Source: Sanguinoderma infundibulare (Eukaryota > Basidiomycota > Agaricomycetes > Polyporales > Polyporaceae). From it: DNA of 64,000 nucleotides. This document shows positions 13,150 through 24,928 of this stretch, one piece after another. The notes beneath the pieces were generated by a model. It saw nothing but the letters and a program-made list of their open reading frames with translations. It was not told the DNA's origin and searched no databases. Positions within the stretch are counted from its first letter, which is position 1. Every line of letters begins with the position of its first letter. The position numbers and the translations under genes were made by a program. The stretch lies in contig JAVLRN010000004.1 in NCBI GenBank assembly GCA_032821775.1, forward strand, positions 2,976,001 to 3,040,000. The letters are read 5' to 3'.

Positions 13150-15447
13150 ATCGCTCATGTTGGTGCAACGATGGATCGAATTGCCGCATGGCATCGAACC
13201 CCAATGTGGTGACGCCGGGGCACTGCCGGAAATCCTGTGAATCGCATGAGAACGAGCGCAATGGGTGGAACAACCCAATCGACCGACGTGCTCAATTAAC
13301 TCCTCGATGCCAAGTTCCATACCACTACCCCACTTGCAGCGTTCCACACCACCGTTTCGAACATCCGACTGGGCCCCGCTCTCGGCTGGTTGAGCGCAGC
13401 AATCGCATTGAAGACGAAGACGATGATACGCCACGTAGGTTCAATCAAGGCCACGCCAAATACACCGTCCACATAGTCACGAGAGCTGACCATACCTGGC
13501 TTCCTCCACCGTCCAACCCCCGGCCGACGGGTACATCCCGCCCCGTCCTGAACCGACTCCCTTCCCTCCCGCCTTCAAATGACTGAAAAGGGCACCCCAG
13601 GGGCTCCACGCAGCGCATTCATTGGGAAGGCACCCGCGCTATCATGCTGGCGACATCGCGTAGCATGGCACAGTTGCCAGCCGGCTGAGCGCACAAAGCA
13701 GAGACCTGTGGGATCCTCCACCCACAATACTGTACACATCACACAACTTCCTCGACAGGGAAGTCGAACATGACAAACAACCGCGCTGTCAAACAACTTA
13801 GACACATGTCAGGCCCCATAGAGAACGCATACCTGTTACTCAACAGCAAGAGCATACACGAATGTCCGAAGACAGCGCAGATGGCAATTGAAACGTTGAC
13901 AGTTGGGCGGGGAAAGCTGGAGCGAAGGTGGTTGTAACCTTGTCTGAGGTCGCGGTTAGACCGCCCTGCCAACTGTCCATGGGTTAAGCGCCCGCACGTG
14001 GCGATAACCGCCTGACCTGAGAGCCTCTCCCGACGTTGCTACCTCCACATAGAGTTACTGGAAGAGACGGGAGCTGGATCAATGATAAAATATACGTGAG
14101 CACTCTTTTCGTCGTTGCTTGCTCATTTGCAGTGTTGTCCACATCAAATAACTCGCGTACAATGTGACGGAGTGCTGGCAGGCTCGCTTCGAAAGGTACG
14201 TTTCGTAAGTTACGTCCACGGCACTGACCTTGCCGATGCTAAATTCCATGGCCTTCTGTAGCACCTCCCGCGTAGTTTTGGCTTCTGGGCCAGGCGCGAT
14301 ATTTTTCTCAGAGCTTCAACCGCTCTGTTCTGGGGCCTGGCACTACCTCCCTCTTCCCTCCGAGTCGGCCCATGCCTGTGAAGGGAAGCAGCCTTCCGGG
14401 TTGTTACCTTTCCAGATCGTCAATGGGATTTCATTACGAAACCCACCAAGGTACATGGAGGAACCAGCAACGTGTTTGTGCTCGCTGGCTAGGAGCCTCC
14501 CGAGAACGGTGGCTTCAATGCCAAACTCCCCACTGTGGCCACCCACTGTGGTTGCTCCATGCTGTATCCTCGCGGCACGCGTCGAGTCTGTCCTTGTCAG
14601 GAAGGTATGGCTTCCAATCCGGTCACGGGGTGCAGCTCACCGAGGATGGTTATCGGCCAGAATTCTTCGAGTGGCAACCAGTGGACATCATTTATCGCTC
14701 CGTCCCTGCTGCGACGACTCTATGGAAGTCTCTGGCTACCTCAGCCATGCTTTCCACTGGCCACCGGTCTGACCGCCTGATGGCGGGGTCGAGCATTTTC
14801 CGGCGACCTGCTGGGTATGCTCCCTACTTCTTTCCGCCTGGCAGCATTAACGCAGGAGGCTTTCGAGCGGGCAGGGGTCTAGCCCTTGTCAACCTCACGG
14901 CTCATGAACGCTCCGAGTGACGACGTCCCCTGTACATGGTAGTACGAAGTTGTGTGAAGGTGTCGGAGCTGGCCTTTACTACTACCAATCCCCACTGCTC
15001 GTTGCGTCTCCTTGTGTACCGTTCAATGTAAGAGGCCTGGGCTCTCGTGAAGAGTGCTCAGTCTGGCAGTCATTGTCTTAGGTTCATGTGAAGTTTTGGG
15101 TGTCCCGTCCCGATGGACTGTATACACGAGTTTGATCTCCTTGTATTAAGGGCGCTGAGAAATGCGTATACCATGCTCCGAGGAGCTTTGAAAGATAGAC
15201 TGACTTCAAGGCCTCTTCAACCCGGAACAGTTGATTAGTAACTTGCGACAACACCTGCGAACAACCAGTAACAAGTTCTTGAAACTAACGATGTCAATTT
15301 TCATTCGAAGCTTGGTGGTGCGCCTACTAGTAGTACGCGGGCCGGAGTGAAGTGGGCGCCAGATTGGATCGCACGTGGAGCATGCAATGCGAGGCTTGGT
15401 GTCCGACTAGGCCAGACCTCGCCCACCGTCCTCCCCGACGAGCAGCG

Positions 15448-17542
15448 ATGTCTTTCCTGACGGGCATTCCACAGGAAGTTCTGGAACATATCGCCTTCTT
15501 CGCCGCCACCGACGGCTTCCTCGGCCCACCGCAGGGAATCACAGCGCTCCTCAGCGTCGACCGCCGAACGCATGCCGCACTCTCCCTCTCCTCCAACCCC
15601 TACCTCTGGTCCCGCATCTTCGCATCCAAGTTCGATGCTGGCTCTCCGACATGGCGCCTGGGCGAAAGAGCCGCAGCGGTCGGGCCCGCCGAGGTCTGCG
15701 AGGAGCTCAAGCTCAGGTGCACGCTTCTGAAGCGCGTCCGCCATCGCACGGACTCGCTCGCGACGTCGTACGTGCTCAGCCCCACGCATCGCGACTCGCT
15801 CCGGTCGATACTCTGGATGGCGTACTTGATGATGCTCGAGAACGAGGGCAAGAACGGCCGCCAGCTTCGGGAGTACGCAGGATTCGATGGCTGGCTCAGG
15901 GACTTCCTCTTCCATCCCTCCGGGGCTTCCCTCGCGGCTTGGTCGGTCAGAATCGACCTATGGCCGCCAAATGACGAACGCGCTGCCCTTGGGTTGTGGC
16001 TTTTCTGGTATATGCTCAAGCCTGGTGAGTCCCGTTTTCTGTTTGTGGTGCTTGCCCCTGGGACCTGTGCGCTTGTATGCGAGAATATGGTCAAGGCGTA
16101 CACCCCTCTTTGCCACTTCTGACCACATGAAAGACCCCATCGTCTACCAAATATCAACATTCTGTCTGCCCAGATTTCCCCTTGCAAACGGCCTCGGGAC
16201 GCGTCTTGACCTCTCGTTTTCGTGCGGACCATATTGACACACGCATATGTTCCCTTGCTGCCTTGTAGATGAATACATGTCGGGCGACGACACAGCTTTC
16301 CGAGAAGCGTCTGGCATCCTAAAACTCTTCGCGCTCGGCGCACACCAGGTTTGCATTCACGTAGCGCACACCGTCCCGTCGGAATCTGAAATGCCCGGCC
16401 CAGTATCCCCTCTGTTCGCCGCCGTGGAACGAATTCGCACCGCCAAGTCGGGTCCGCGGCGCCTCAGCGATCAAGCACTTTGGTGTCCCGCTCAAGATGG
16501 CGCCCCCGGCCCCAGCTCCCCCCGCGATCCTCGCCTACCTCACCCTCGCGAACAAGCTCGCCGTCTCCTGGGACACCGTCCACTACATGAAGCCGCCCTC
16601 GGCTACGCCCCCCTGTCTCGCCTCGAACGCCTCCAGCCGGGAATGGGACGCGGACTGGATGCGAGCATTCCATCTCGCGGACACCACCAAGCCGCTCGGC
16701 GCCGCGTTCTCCGGGGGCTTTATCCCTGGAAGCCTGGAGGGCGTCTGGGAGGGGCTCTTCACGGTCGGTTTCATTTCCGCCATGTCTCCATGCAAGAATC
16801 TCGCGCTGAGAGCCGAACCGCCCCCTTAAGTACACAGAGTTCACGGCATACGCGGCGCTGCTCTCCGGCGCTCCTCCGACCGTCCTTCAGCGCAGCCTCA
16901 TCGCGCACCACCCGCACCTGTGGAAGCTCAGGGAACACCACCTCTACGCCGCGGACGAGCCGGGCGCGCCCCCCAGCAGTATCTGGCCTGTGGCCCCGGG
17001 CAACCCGCTTCGAGCGTACGTCCCGAACGGCACGCAGATATCGGAGAGCTCAGACGGCGTGCTGGTGAAAGAGCCTGGCCGCCCAGAACCGATGCTTTAT
17101 AGGAGCTGGGCGAGCGTGCGCCAGACGTCGCAGGAGCGGCGCGGGCGGCTCGTCGACGTGTTCCTCACCGGAGAGGTGCGTCCTGTCCCGCTGTGGGCCC
17201 ACGGGAGGCGGCAGCCGTCGCTAACAGGTTTCAATGTACATACAGGGACACTCGGCGTGGGGCCAGTTCAACCTCGTGGGTCGTATCAGGCCATGCGACG
17301 GGTTCATCAGTCTGTCGAAGGAATACGTACGCTTGCTGTCTATACGCTTCGTGATCTGGAGCTTTCTGCTGACGTGCACGCTTCCCGCTCCCCAGGTCGA
17401 TGGTGACAGAGGACGGTGGTTGTATCGCGGCTTCATGGTGGGCAACGCAGAAGGGAACCTCTCGGGGCGCTGGAGAGACACCCTGAGCCCGCCGGACGTC
17501 CTGGGATATGAGGGGTGCTTCGTGATGAGCCGGCGCAAATGA
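15448..17542 (+). CDS. F-box protein
   Basis: Predicted substrate-recognition subunit of an SCF ubiquitin ligase. Six exons: 15448-16024, 16269-16348, 16404-16763, 16831-17175, 17246-17326, 17396-17542; total 529 residues. The N-terminus (FLTGIPQEVLEHIAFFA, then ITALLSVDRRTHAALS and PYLWSRIF) is a typical F-box. The C-terminal half, with WGQFNLVGRIRPCDGF and the GRWLYRGFMVGNAEGNLSG block, is the conserved region of a family I recall as common in mushrooms; its substrate is unknown. The start is the ATG directly before the F-box. Intron 1 (244 nt) is longer than the others (55-70 nt). Confidence 0.88.
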
Positions 17543-17720
17543 CCTACGTCGCGAACGTATGTGGCTTGATGTTTCGATGTCACGATCTCTGGTGGTGTCC
17601 CTAGCTTCGCGTAATATTTATCGTACTCTCATCGTGTAGTGTTTGTGCCTATCGTACTGTATCGTTCATCGTCCATGTGCTACGTCCTGGTCCCAAATGT
17701 ACACTATAATACTGCTGCTG

Positions 17721-18938
17721 CTACGGAATGTCCTGCTCCCGAGTCTCGGATGGTTGTGCAGATGAAGAAATGGTATACAACGGAAGGCTGTCCGGTGAAC
17801 CGTCGGCGAAGAGCACGCTCAAGGAGTCCGCTCTCGCGCTCCCGATCGAGTTGTGGCTGTCGGAACCGTTCAAGTCGGTGTGGGACGGAGGCTGCAGGCG
17901 GATCTCCTCGACTTTCCCCTTGCCGGTCCGATGGCGCACAAGCGTGCTGTAGACCCCCTCTCCGGTCGCAGTGGGCACGTCGCACGGGTGGCGTTCCGCC
18001 ACTCCCGGCACCGGTGCCATGACTTGCGAGGCCTCCGCCTCAGCCATGAGCGGTTGGCTGTCTGAGGACCTTGGGCCGTCGGGCGCGTCTGCCGGATTCT
18101 CCCCAGTCAGTGACGCACGTATGCGAGGACGTCCGAGCTCGACTCACCGCTAGGAGGGTCCGCGGCTGTCTGGCCGTGCTTGCGGCGCCGGTACATCACG
18201 TAGCCCACAGCCAACAGAGCAGCGCTCGCGGCCACACCGCCCAGCACAGCGCCGGCTACGTGGGATGCCACGGAGGAGCTCGGGGACGGTTGGGGCGAAG
18301 CAGATGGTAGCGCGGCGGTGGAGGACGCGAACATGCTCGTTCCTGGTTGGCTCGCGGTCGGCGATGAAGAGACAGAAGAATCGAGGGTGGGACTCCCGAG
18401 ATAGGGATGGTCGGGACCAAGGTATTTATCCCACAGCATGATGTAATCGAGGAGGTACGGGTGGGACAGGTCCGCGGAGACCTCGATGGTAAGGTTGTGG
18501 TGTCCGCCAGGGATCGCAACCAGCAAGTCCGACGTGAAGTGCGCGAACCTGGGGACGTACAAGTCGTGATTCGTGTAGGGGACGTAGCTCGTGCGGGACA
18601 GTTCTCCGTCTACGGTGTACGTTGCGAAGGCGGCCGTGCTCTGATTTATCACGGATGGGGAAAGACATATGTACACGCCAACCCGCGTGTAGGTCCCTAC
18701 GAGAGATCGTGAATAAAGACGGGTGGTGGCTGAAAACATAGAGCTCACCGTCGAAAATGTACGAGCCAGTCCATGACTGAGTGGTGACGAAGGTAAGGGA
18801 ATTATTGTAGGACCCATTCGTCATAAGAGAGTAGAAGCCACTGTACGAGTACGGATATGAACCGTCACTGTGTATTCCGTCCATGTTGGCACTGTCGATG
18901 ATGGCCATTGGCGTAAGATCGTCCTGGGAGGATGACAT
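17721..18938 (-). CDS. single-pass Ser-rich membrane protein, paralog 1
   Basis: Three exons on minus, 18938-18749, 18696-18148 and 18088-17721, give 368 residues. The N-terminal 160 residues form an N-glycosylation-rich ectodomain (several NxS/T, YTVDGE, HHNLTIEV, YLLDYIMLWD). A Ser/Pro-rich stalk follows, then a Gly/Ala-rich membrane helix at about residues 210-231 and a basic RRRK stop-transfer. The last exon is a Ser-rich cytoplasmic tail. The layout matches the gene at 19361-20418 and the one at 49225-50665. There is no classical signal peptide; the start MSSSQDD was chosen because the third paralog begins similarly, but an upstream start within the same frame is possible. Wall sensing is only a guess from architecture. 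Confidence 0.8.
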
Positions 18939-19360
18939 GGCGTACACCGGAGGCTCAAGACATGGATGTTTGCACTGGCAAGTCGGGGGAGAACTTATAG
19001 GCTTCAGAATCCAGATATAGACCGCAAACTGTGAAGAGTGAGGGGTGGAGGTCACTGGCGGTTGGATATCTGAGTCCTGCCCCACGGTCGTTTATTGATG
19101 ATGCGCTCGAGGGAAACAGCCCCTTTGCTCCACGCGGCGTGTGTGAGCAACCGTGGGCAGCAGATTGGAACGATATGGGCGCTGCAGCAGTCTAGAGCCA
19201 ATGTGCGATAGTAGTGAACATCGTGATGTGCGCTTTTGTGTCCGTCGCGTGAGATACGCCCAACGTCGGGCGCTGCGGCGACAATCAGAGATTCAGCGAT
19301 GTCTAGGGAGAAGAGGAAGGATGCATTACTCAAGAACTGAGGTGCCATGCGGTACAATTA

Positions 19361-20418
19361 TCATGGGGTGTACTCAGGCGGTGAATCGGGATACAGATCC
19401 TGCTTAGGACGTTCGGACGGTACTTCATGCTCCAAGGGCGCTGGGCGCACAGGTTGGCGAGAGGGCAAGGTTGTCGCGGTGGAAGCGTTGACGGTACGTA
19501 TAGATGCGGTGTGTTCAGCACGCGAGATGAGAATCGCTAGGGTGGAACCGATGTCCGTCGAGGTTGCGACCAGGTTGTCAGAATCTGGGAGCGACCACTG
19601 GGGACTCAGTTACGCTCAGCGTCTCCAGCAAAAGCTACGCACCGTATTGAGCGATCTCGCCATACGAGTACTCTTCGGCCCTCCTCGTCCGCCATCTCCG
19701 CCGACTCCGTAGAGTCAAATAAGCCAACAAAATGCTGATGAGTGCGACCACGCCTCCTACGACGCCCCCTACAATAGCAGCAGCGGGGATCAATGGCTTC
19801 GAGCTAGCTCCAGCCAATCCCGACGCAGTCGAGGAGGTTCGCGGGGAACTGGAACTGGAAGATAGAGATGATAGGGAATCGGGAGTGGACGTGGCAGTTT
19901 GCGAGATTCCCCGGGCTGTATTGTTGTACTCGATCCAGTCGAGGAAGAAGGGCGAAGACGGCGATGATTGGATGACGTGGATTAAGAGCGTATGGGTCTC
20001 ATCCGACAACACGCCAGATTGGAAAAGGCGAACGCCTGTCCCATGTCCTTGGGATGTACGGTTAGAGATGAGCTGGCCATCGATAAAATACGATGACTCC
20101 AGGTTCGCGTCGAATTCGTATCCGTATACGGCTATTTGTTGCCCTACATATTGTGACATGATGAAACGAAGCGAAGAGGATCGTAGCGTAGATCAGCTCA
20201 CCGAGGAAATGAAACGTAGCATTTCCACCTGAACCCACGTAAGCCGTCAAGGTCGGAGGTATGCCCATGGAAGAGATCGGGTAGAGGGCTTTGCCAGTCT
20301 GGTTATACATGATGGTCCAATCCATGTCAACTGCAGTGTCTGCGCTGTAATATTGGATCGGAGCGTTCTGGCTGTCGTCCACGTATCTGTCGCTGCAAGT
20401 CCAGCAATGATCGGCCAT
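19361..20418 (-). CDS. single-pass Ser-rich membrane protein, paralog 2
   Basis: Three exons on minus, 20418-20202, 20143-19643 and 19584-19361, give 313 residues. It shares the paralog pattern: ectodomain with VDDSQNAPIQYY near the start, the FIDGQ and FFLDWIEY segments (compare TVDGE and YLLDYIML in the neighbour), a poly-Ser stalk, a Gly/Val-rich helix at about residues 192-216 and a basic RSRRRWRTRR stop-transfer. The tail ends DSPPEYTP, a proline-rich C-terminus. It lies 422 bases from paralog 1 on the same strand, as expected from tandem duplication. A possible extra 5' exon with a hydrophobic leader near 20490-20552 did not join in frame and was not used. Confidence 0.78.
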
Positions 20419-22380
20419 AGCTTCACAATACTATTTGCTACGTTGAGAGAAAGCTCTAGAAATAAACCATTGGAAGAACGGGACTCACCCAGCAGCAAAC
20501 GAAGAAGACACAGAGAGGGGCAAGGAGGGGAAAGCACAACCCGCGGTGACATCTATGTCAGTGCATCTTGACAATGGCGGTACCCGGCTCAGTGCCTTCG
20601 GGCAGGCTGACGCCATCACGGAGACGGTCCGCCGAGAAGAGATGTTCAGAAGTGAACCAGGTGTACATGGGCTGTGGGACTCTGGGATATAACAGGTGGT
20701 GGGCGCTGACTGCAATTCGAGAAGCGCGTCTTAAGACCCTTCCGTCATTGATGGGCAACCTGAGGAAACCGCTGGTCAGACTAGGCATCAACAGCAATTC
20801 TAATCAGGAAGATGATCACTGCTCACAGCGGCTGCCATTGTGATGCTGGGAGGTATAGAGCAAGGGTACGTCTACACGGTTGGGTGCTCCAAAGCCACTT
20901 ACACACGAGGACAATCGTCGCGATGTTTGTATGGAGGCGTATCTTACACGACCCTGATACCCAGGGCGCGCTCCGACACCCGTACACGATAGCAACGTAA
21001 GTAGTTACGGCGAGCGCATACCACCATTAGACGACGCCGATGCTGAATCTTGGAACAACAAATACGAGGACTACCCGGGCCCGTCCGACAGGTGGATGAG
21101 GGTAGGGGTCGCGGCCTGGCCTTGCGCGCGCGTCGAAGTATGGGTCCCATCAAGCATCACAGTGAACGGCGCGCCTTCCATATCGATCTGGCGTTAGATC
21201 GTGAGGATGTCGCGGCACAACGCTAGCCATTCTATGGCCGGCGAGTACGACAAAGAGACTAGATATATAAGAGTCAGTGGGTCCAGGGATTTGCAATATG
21301 AGGAAGGCCTACCGTCTCCTCCCGTCCGAGGGTATACCTACTTTGTCTGCCACGTCGTCTGGGTCTTCCGTAACGGCCAACCGGCATCCTAAGAGGATCA
21401 ATGTGGGGAAAGCGACTCCAATCTACCACATCTCCAAAGACGCGTCCGCTTAGGACATATTGGAACCACCACCGCGTCGGGCTGCGGGGTTAACAGACAC
21501 AGTAAACCCTGAGTCCTAGGTCGGGAGAGAAGAAGAATATTGCGCCTACCTAGCCCAATTTTGCGCTCGGAAGGGCCCAACTATTCCAGATTCAAGCCGA
21601 TGTACCCGTATTGAGAAGACACGGTAGAAATGTCGACTCGTTGACGACCGACAACCTCGGTCCGGCATTGGTCGCAGCAACTGCCGTAAGAAGCTTGGGC
21701 GCATCACTAGAAAGACAGTTCGGAATCTAGGCGACGTACAGCCCCTTCTCTCTCCGAGGAAGGACGCATATATAAGGCTTGTGAGCTTACCTTTGCCCTA
21801 TCCTAACAACCAGCGATGTACCGTCATCTGCAAGCCACAGAATATCAAGGTACGTGTGAGATGAGACGAGGCCGAAAGATTGTCCCAGAGCGTCTTGTAT
21901 GCCCTTTCGGATTGTCAAGGGATCGGTGCATGGCGGGGAGACGCCAAAACGGATGTAGCGGTGCGTTGGTGACAGGCGGCTCCGCATCTAAGTTTTGACT
22001 TTGTGTTGACACTAGTCGTTACAGAGCTGGCAGCAGATGATAGCGTCAGGACCCAGCGTCAATACACACGCTAAACCTCGAACCTTGCGTTTACGAACGG
22101 AGAGCTGCAAGAAAGGCCGAGAAGCGTCGAGGGAGGAGGGCGTGGGAGGGGACTATGTTCGTGGGGAAGGAGGTGAAAGGAAGACGGTGATTAAATGGGG
22201 CGCTTTTTATAGGCGCTTGCGGGAAGTGGCTCGGGATGATCTCATCCAATGTGGCCCTCTCTGCTCAGCTCCGCCACCATCCTCTTGTCCGTCCTCTTCC
22301 CCGCCCTCCTCCTCCGCCCCCATCCCTGGACACTTCCCTTGCGACGGTCGGTTTTACGTCGACTCTCCGCTCGCGCGTTC
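20419..22380. other. intergenic, no gene recognised
   Basis: Nearly 2 kb between divergent genes. Only short frames without motifs or plausible splicing are visible. The right end should contain the promoter and leader of the palmitoyltransferase gene. Confidence 0.5.
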
Positions 22381-24586
22381 ATGGCTGCCCATGGAAACGA
22401 CAAGGCAAAGGATGGACACCAGACCGAACACAGGTGCATGGGGCTTGTGCGCGAAGCACATGAGCGAGCAGAGAAGCGGAAGAACAGGCCCCAACCATGG
22501 ATCATGCGCAAGTTTGCCGTCTTCATTACCATCGGCATCATTGTGTACACTTGGTATGTGTACATTGGGACATTCTGTGTTCCAATGATCAGGCACGACC
22601 CGAACGCGCTCGCAAGCCGGGGTATGGGAAGTGAGTCGTGTCTTCTGGGACCTGGTAATGCCGCATTCTGATTCGTATCCTCCTTGCATGCAGTCTCATT
22701 CCTGGTCGTGTTCTCCGTGCTGGGTCTCATGATGATATGGGCGTATGAGAAGGTATGTCTCCGCAACCTTGCTTCCTCCTTGGAGATATGCCCCGTACTT
22801 CTACGTTGAATACCAAATCGGTCTCAACTGAGACGACCGCTAGATGGTCTCTGCATTTCATCTTTGTTCCCCTTCATGCCTCTGGCGTTCAGGCCGCCAT
22901 GGCTACGTCTAACTTCACATATCACTACCGTGACTTCACATCGATTGCTGAAATGCCATATCGGAATAGATCCTCCTCACTCCCCCGGGATATGCCAAAG
23001 ATGCAAGTACCCTTTTTTAATGTCAATTGCTCTCGTTGAATATCGATACCCCTCTCACACTTAATGTAGTATGTACGACAGTCCTCTCCACCTGTGATCC
23101 GAAACGCTCTCCCGACATGGTGGGATACAGAAAGCGAGGCAGACCTTGCGGCTGCACGCTACGCGGCCTCGCAGAACCCACAACAGCAACGAGAACGGAA
23201 ACACAAGCGGACGGAGAGCAAGCATCAGAGGACCGTGTCTGGACCAGCAGCCGTACTGGAGGGAGAGAGCAAGGAGAGCGAGAGCGCAAAATCACCGCAG
23301 AATCCCCCGCAGATTGGTGTGTATCTCGCTAAGCATACAACTGCTCCGAACTAACACATCCACCCTTCCTCTATCCAGTTCACGTCGGCGAAGTTCCCTC
23401 AACAGAGGATGGGAGCGTCGGTGGCCCTAATACGCCGCCACCAATAGCCGCAGCCCACGCGAAGGCCATTGTTGGAGCCGTTCCTCCAGCTCGTCCGGAA
23501 CAGGCTCACATAGAGCCTGAACCTTTGCCTGGCACCGCGAACGCGCAGACGCCCATGATGTTCACGCGTAGCCCCCCAAAGACACCAGTATTCCTCCCCG
23601 AGTACAGATATTGCCACAAGGACGGGTTCCAGAAACCATTCAGGGCACACCATTGCCGAGCCTGTGGAACCGTGAGTACTGGGGGTGAAGTGAATGCGTA
23701 GAACGGCGCTGATGGCCTGGTGTCGCTCGACGCTAGTGTATCTTGAAGTACGATCACCATTGTCCATGGGTCGGGCAGTGCGTCGGGGCTCAGAACCATA
23801 GAGTGAGTGCATGTCTGCACCCACGGAGACCCAGGAGCTGACGCGCCTCGTGTACCATCAGTTTTTCCTCATCTTCGTCTTCTGGGCCCTCTTCTTCTGC
23901 TCCTTCGTCTTCTCCACGCTTCTCGGCCTCAACTCGCGCGGCACGGCACGGCACGGGTCAACCTTTGTCGTCGACGGACAGCACGTCGCCATCCTCGTCA
24001 TGTACGCTCTTCTTCTTCTTTTGCCTTCGCCCGATCCGCTCATGGGTTCCTCTTCCCCTCCCGCCTTCCTGATCGCAGGTCCGGCTTCTTCGTGATCTTC
24101 ACGTTCGCGCTCCTCGTCACGCACTCCATCCTCATCGCCACGAACATGTCCACCGTCGAGCAGATGGGCATGAAGCGCATGGAGGCACGCGAGAAGCGCG
24201 TCCTCGGCCGCCTGCACCCGTGGTGGGCGTCCAAGGCCCGGAGCGCGACGAAGGCGCTGTGGGATAGGGAGTGGGGTCGGATCGGCAAGGAGGGCCACAT
24301 GTGGTGGCTCGGCAGCGCGCGCAAGAACTGGGAGGCGGTGATGGGAGACCAGGTCTACATGTGGTTTTGTGAGTCGTTGCTTTCTGTTTCTGCTTTTTTT
24401 TTTTGTCTCGGACCGGCGTGCTAGGTTCGGCGTTGTTGGAGGTGGTGGGGCTGACGGGTCGTATTCTGATCTTCAGTGCCGATCGGGCACAGCCCGGACG
24501 ACGGGATAAGCTACGTCGTCAACCCGCGATTCGACGAGGAAGGGCGGTGGAGACCGCGGAGCGAGTGGCCGAAGGAGCTGCAGTGA
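22381..24586 (+). CDS. DHHC-type palmitoyltransferase
   Basis: S-acyltransferase that palmitoylates cysteines of membrane-associated proteins, expected in an endomembrane. Nine exons: 22381-22630, 22694-22752, 22970-23002, 23070-23316, 23379-23671, 23737-23802, 23862-24001, 24079-24368, 24477-24586; 495 residues. Two N-terminal membrane helices ([17 protein letters not shown], then [16 protein letters not shown]) lead into TPPGYAKD, a family motif carried on a 33 nt exon. A Lys/Glu/Pro-rich insert precedes the zinc-binding cysteine-rich domain ([18 protein letters not shown], then [11 protein letters not shown] with the catalytic DHHC). Two more helices follow. Intron 3 (23003-23069) must use a GC donor to keep frame. 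Confidence 0.93.
23003..23069 (+). other. GC-AG intron in the palmitoyltransferase gene
   Basis: The donor reads GAT then GCAAGT, and the acceptor is TGTAG before TATGTACGAC. With the GC donor the frame stays open and gives TPPGYAKD followed by YVRQSSPPV. The nearest GT donor, four bases later, changes the frame. GC-AG introns are a known minor class using the consensus GCAAGT. Confidence 0.75.
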
Positions 24587-24928
24587 TACCACTGGAGCCA
24601 TCATGATCTTCACTTTGATCTTGGGTATATATCCACGGTGAGGGTCGCGCGGTAGGCTCTCTCCGTGGCTGGGACGATGTTTCTTGCATGGTTACCTTAG
24701 AAGATGATTACGACTTGTATACGACCCCGAGATCCGTAGCATATAACCGCTTGGTTTGAACCTTAGGATATCACCCTGTTATATTATATCGCTCCCGAGC
24801 AGCGGCGGACTCGCTCTTGGATATCCCAACGCATTTGCGCGACGATCTCGGCCGAGAGGTCAGATTAGAGATGTTAGTAAACTAGTCGTACACGTCCGGC
24901 TTGTTGTTCTTCGGGTATCCAACACCCA
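24587..24928. other. convergent intergenic spacer
   Basis: 342 bases between the convergent 3' ends of the palmitoyltransferase and FES1 genes. Nothing but untranslated sequence is apparent. Confidence 0.5.

Larger units (their letters stand above)
7070..15447. other. gene-poor region, no confident gene
   Basis: More than 8 kb without a gene I can support. A minus frame around 7.4-7.9 kb and several 100-230 codon frames at 10-12.5 kb are open mainly because of high GC and show no motif or splice logic. From about 13.6 to 15.3 kb the sequence is less GC-rich and carries long but stop-interrupted frames on minus, possibly an old transposon remnant. Microsatellites are listed separately. Confidence 0.55.
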
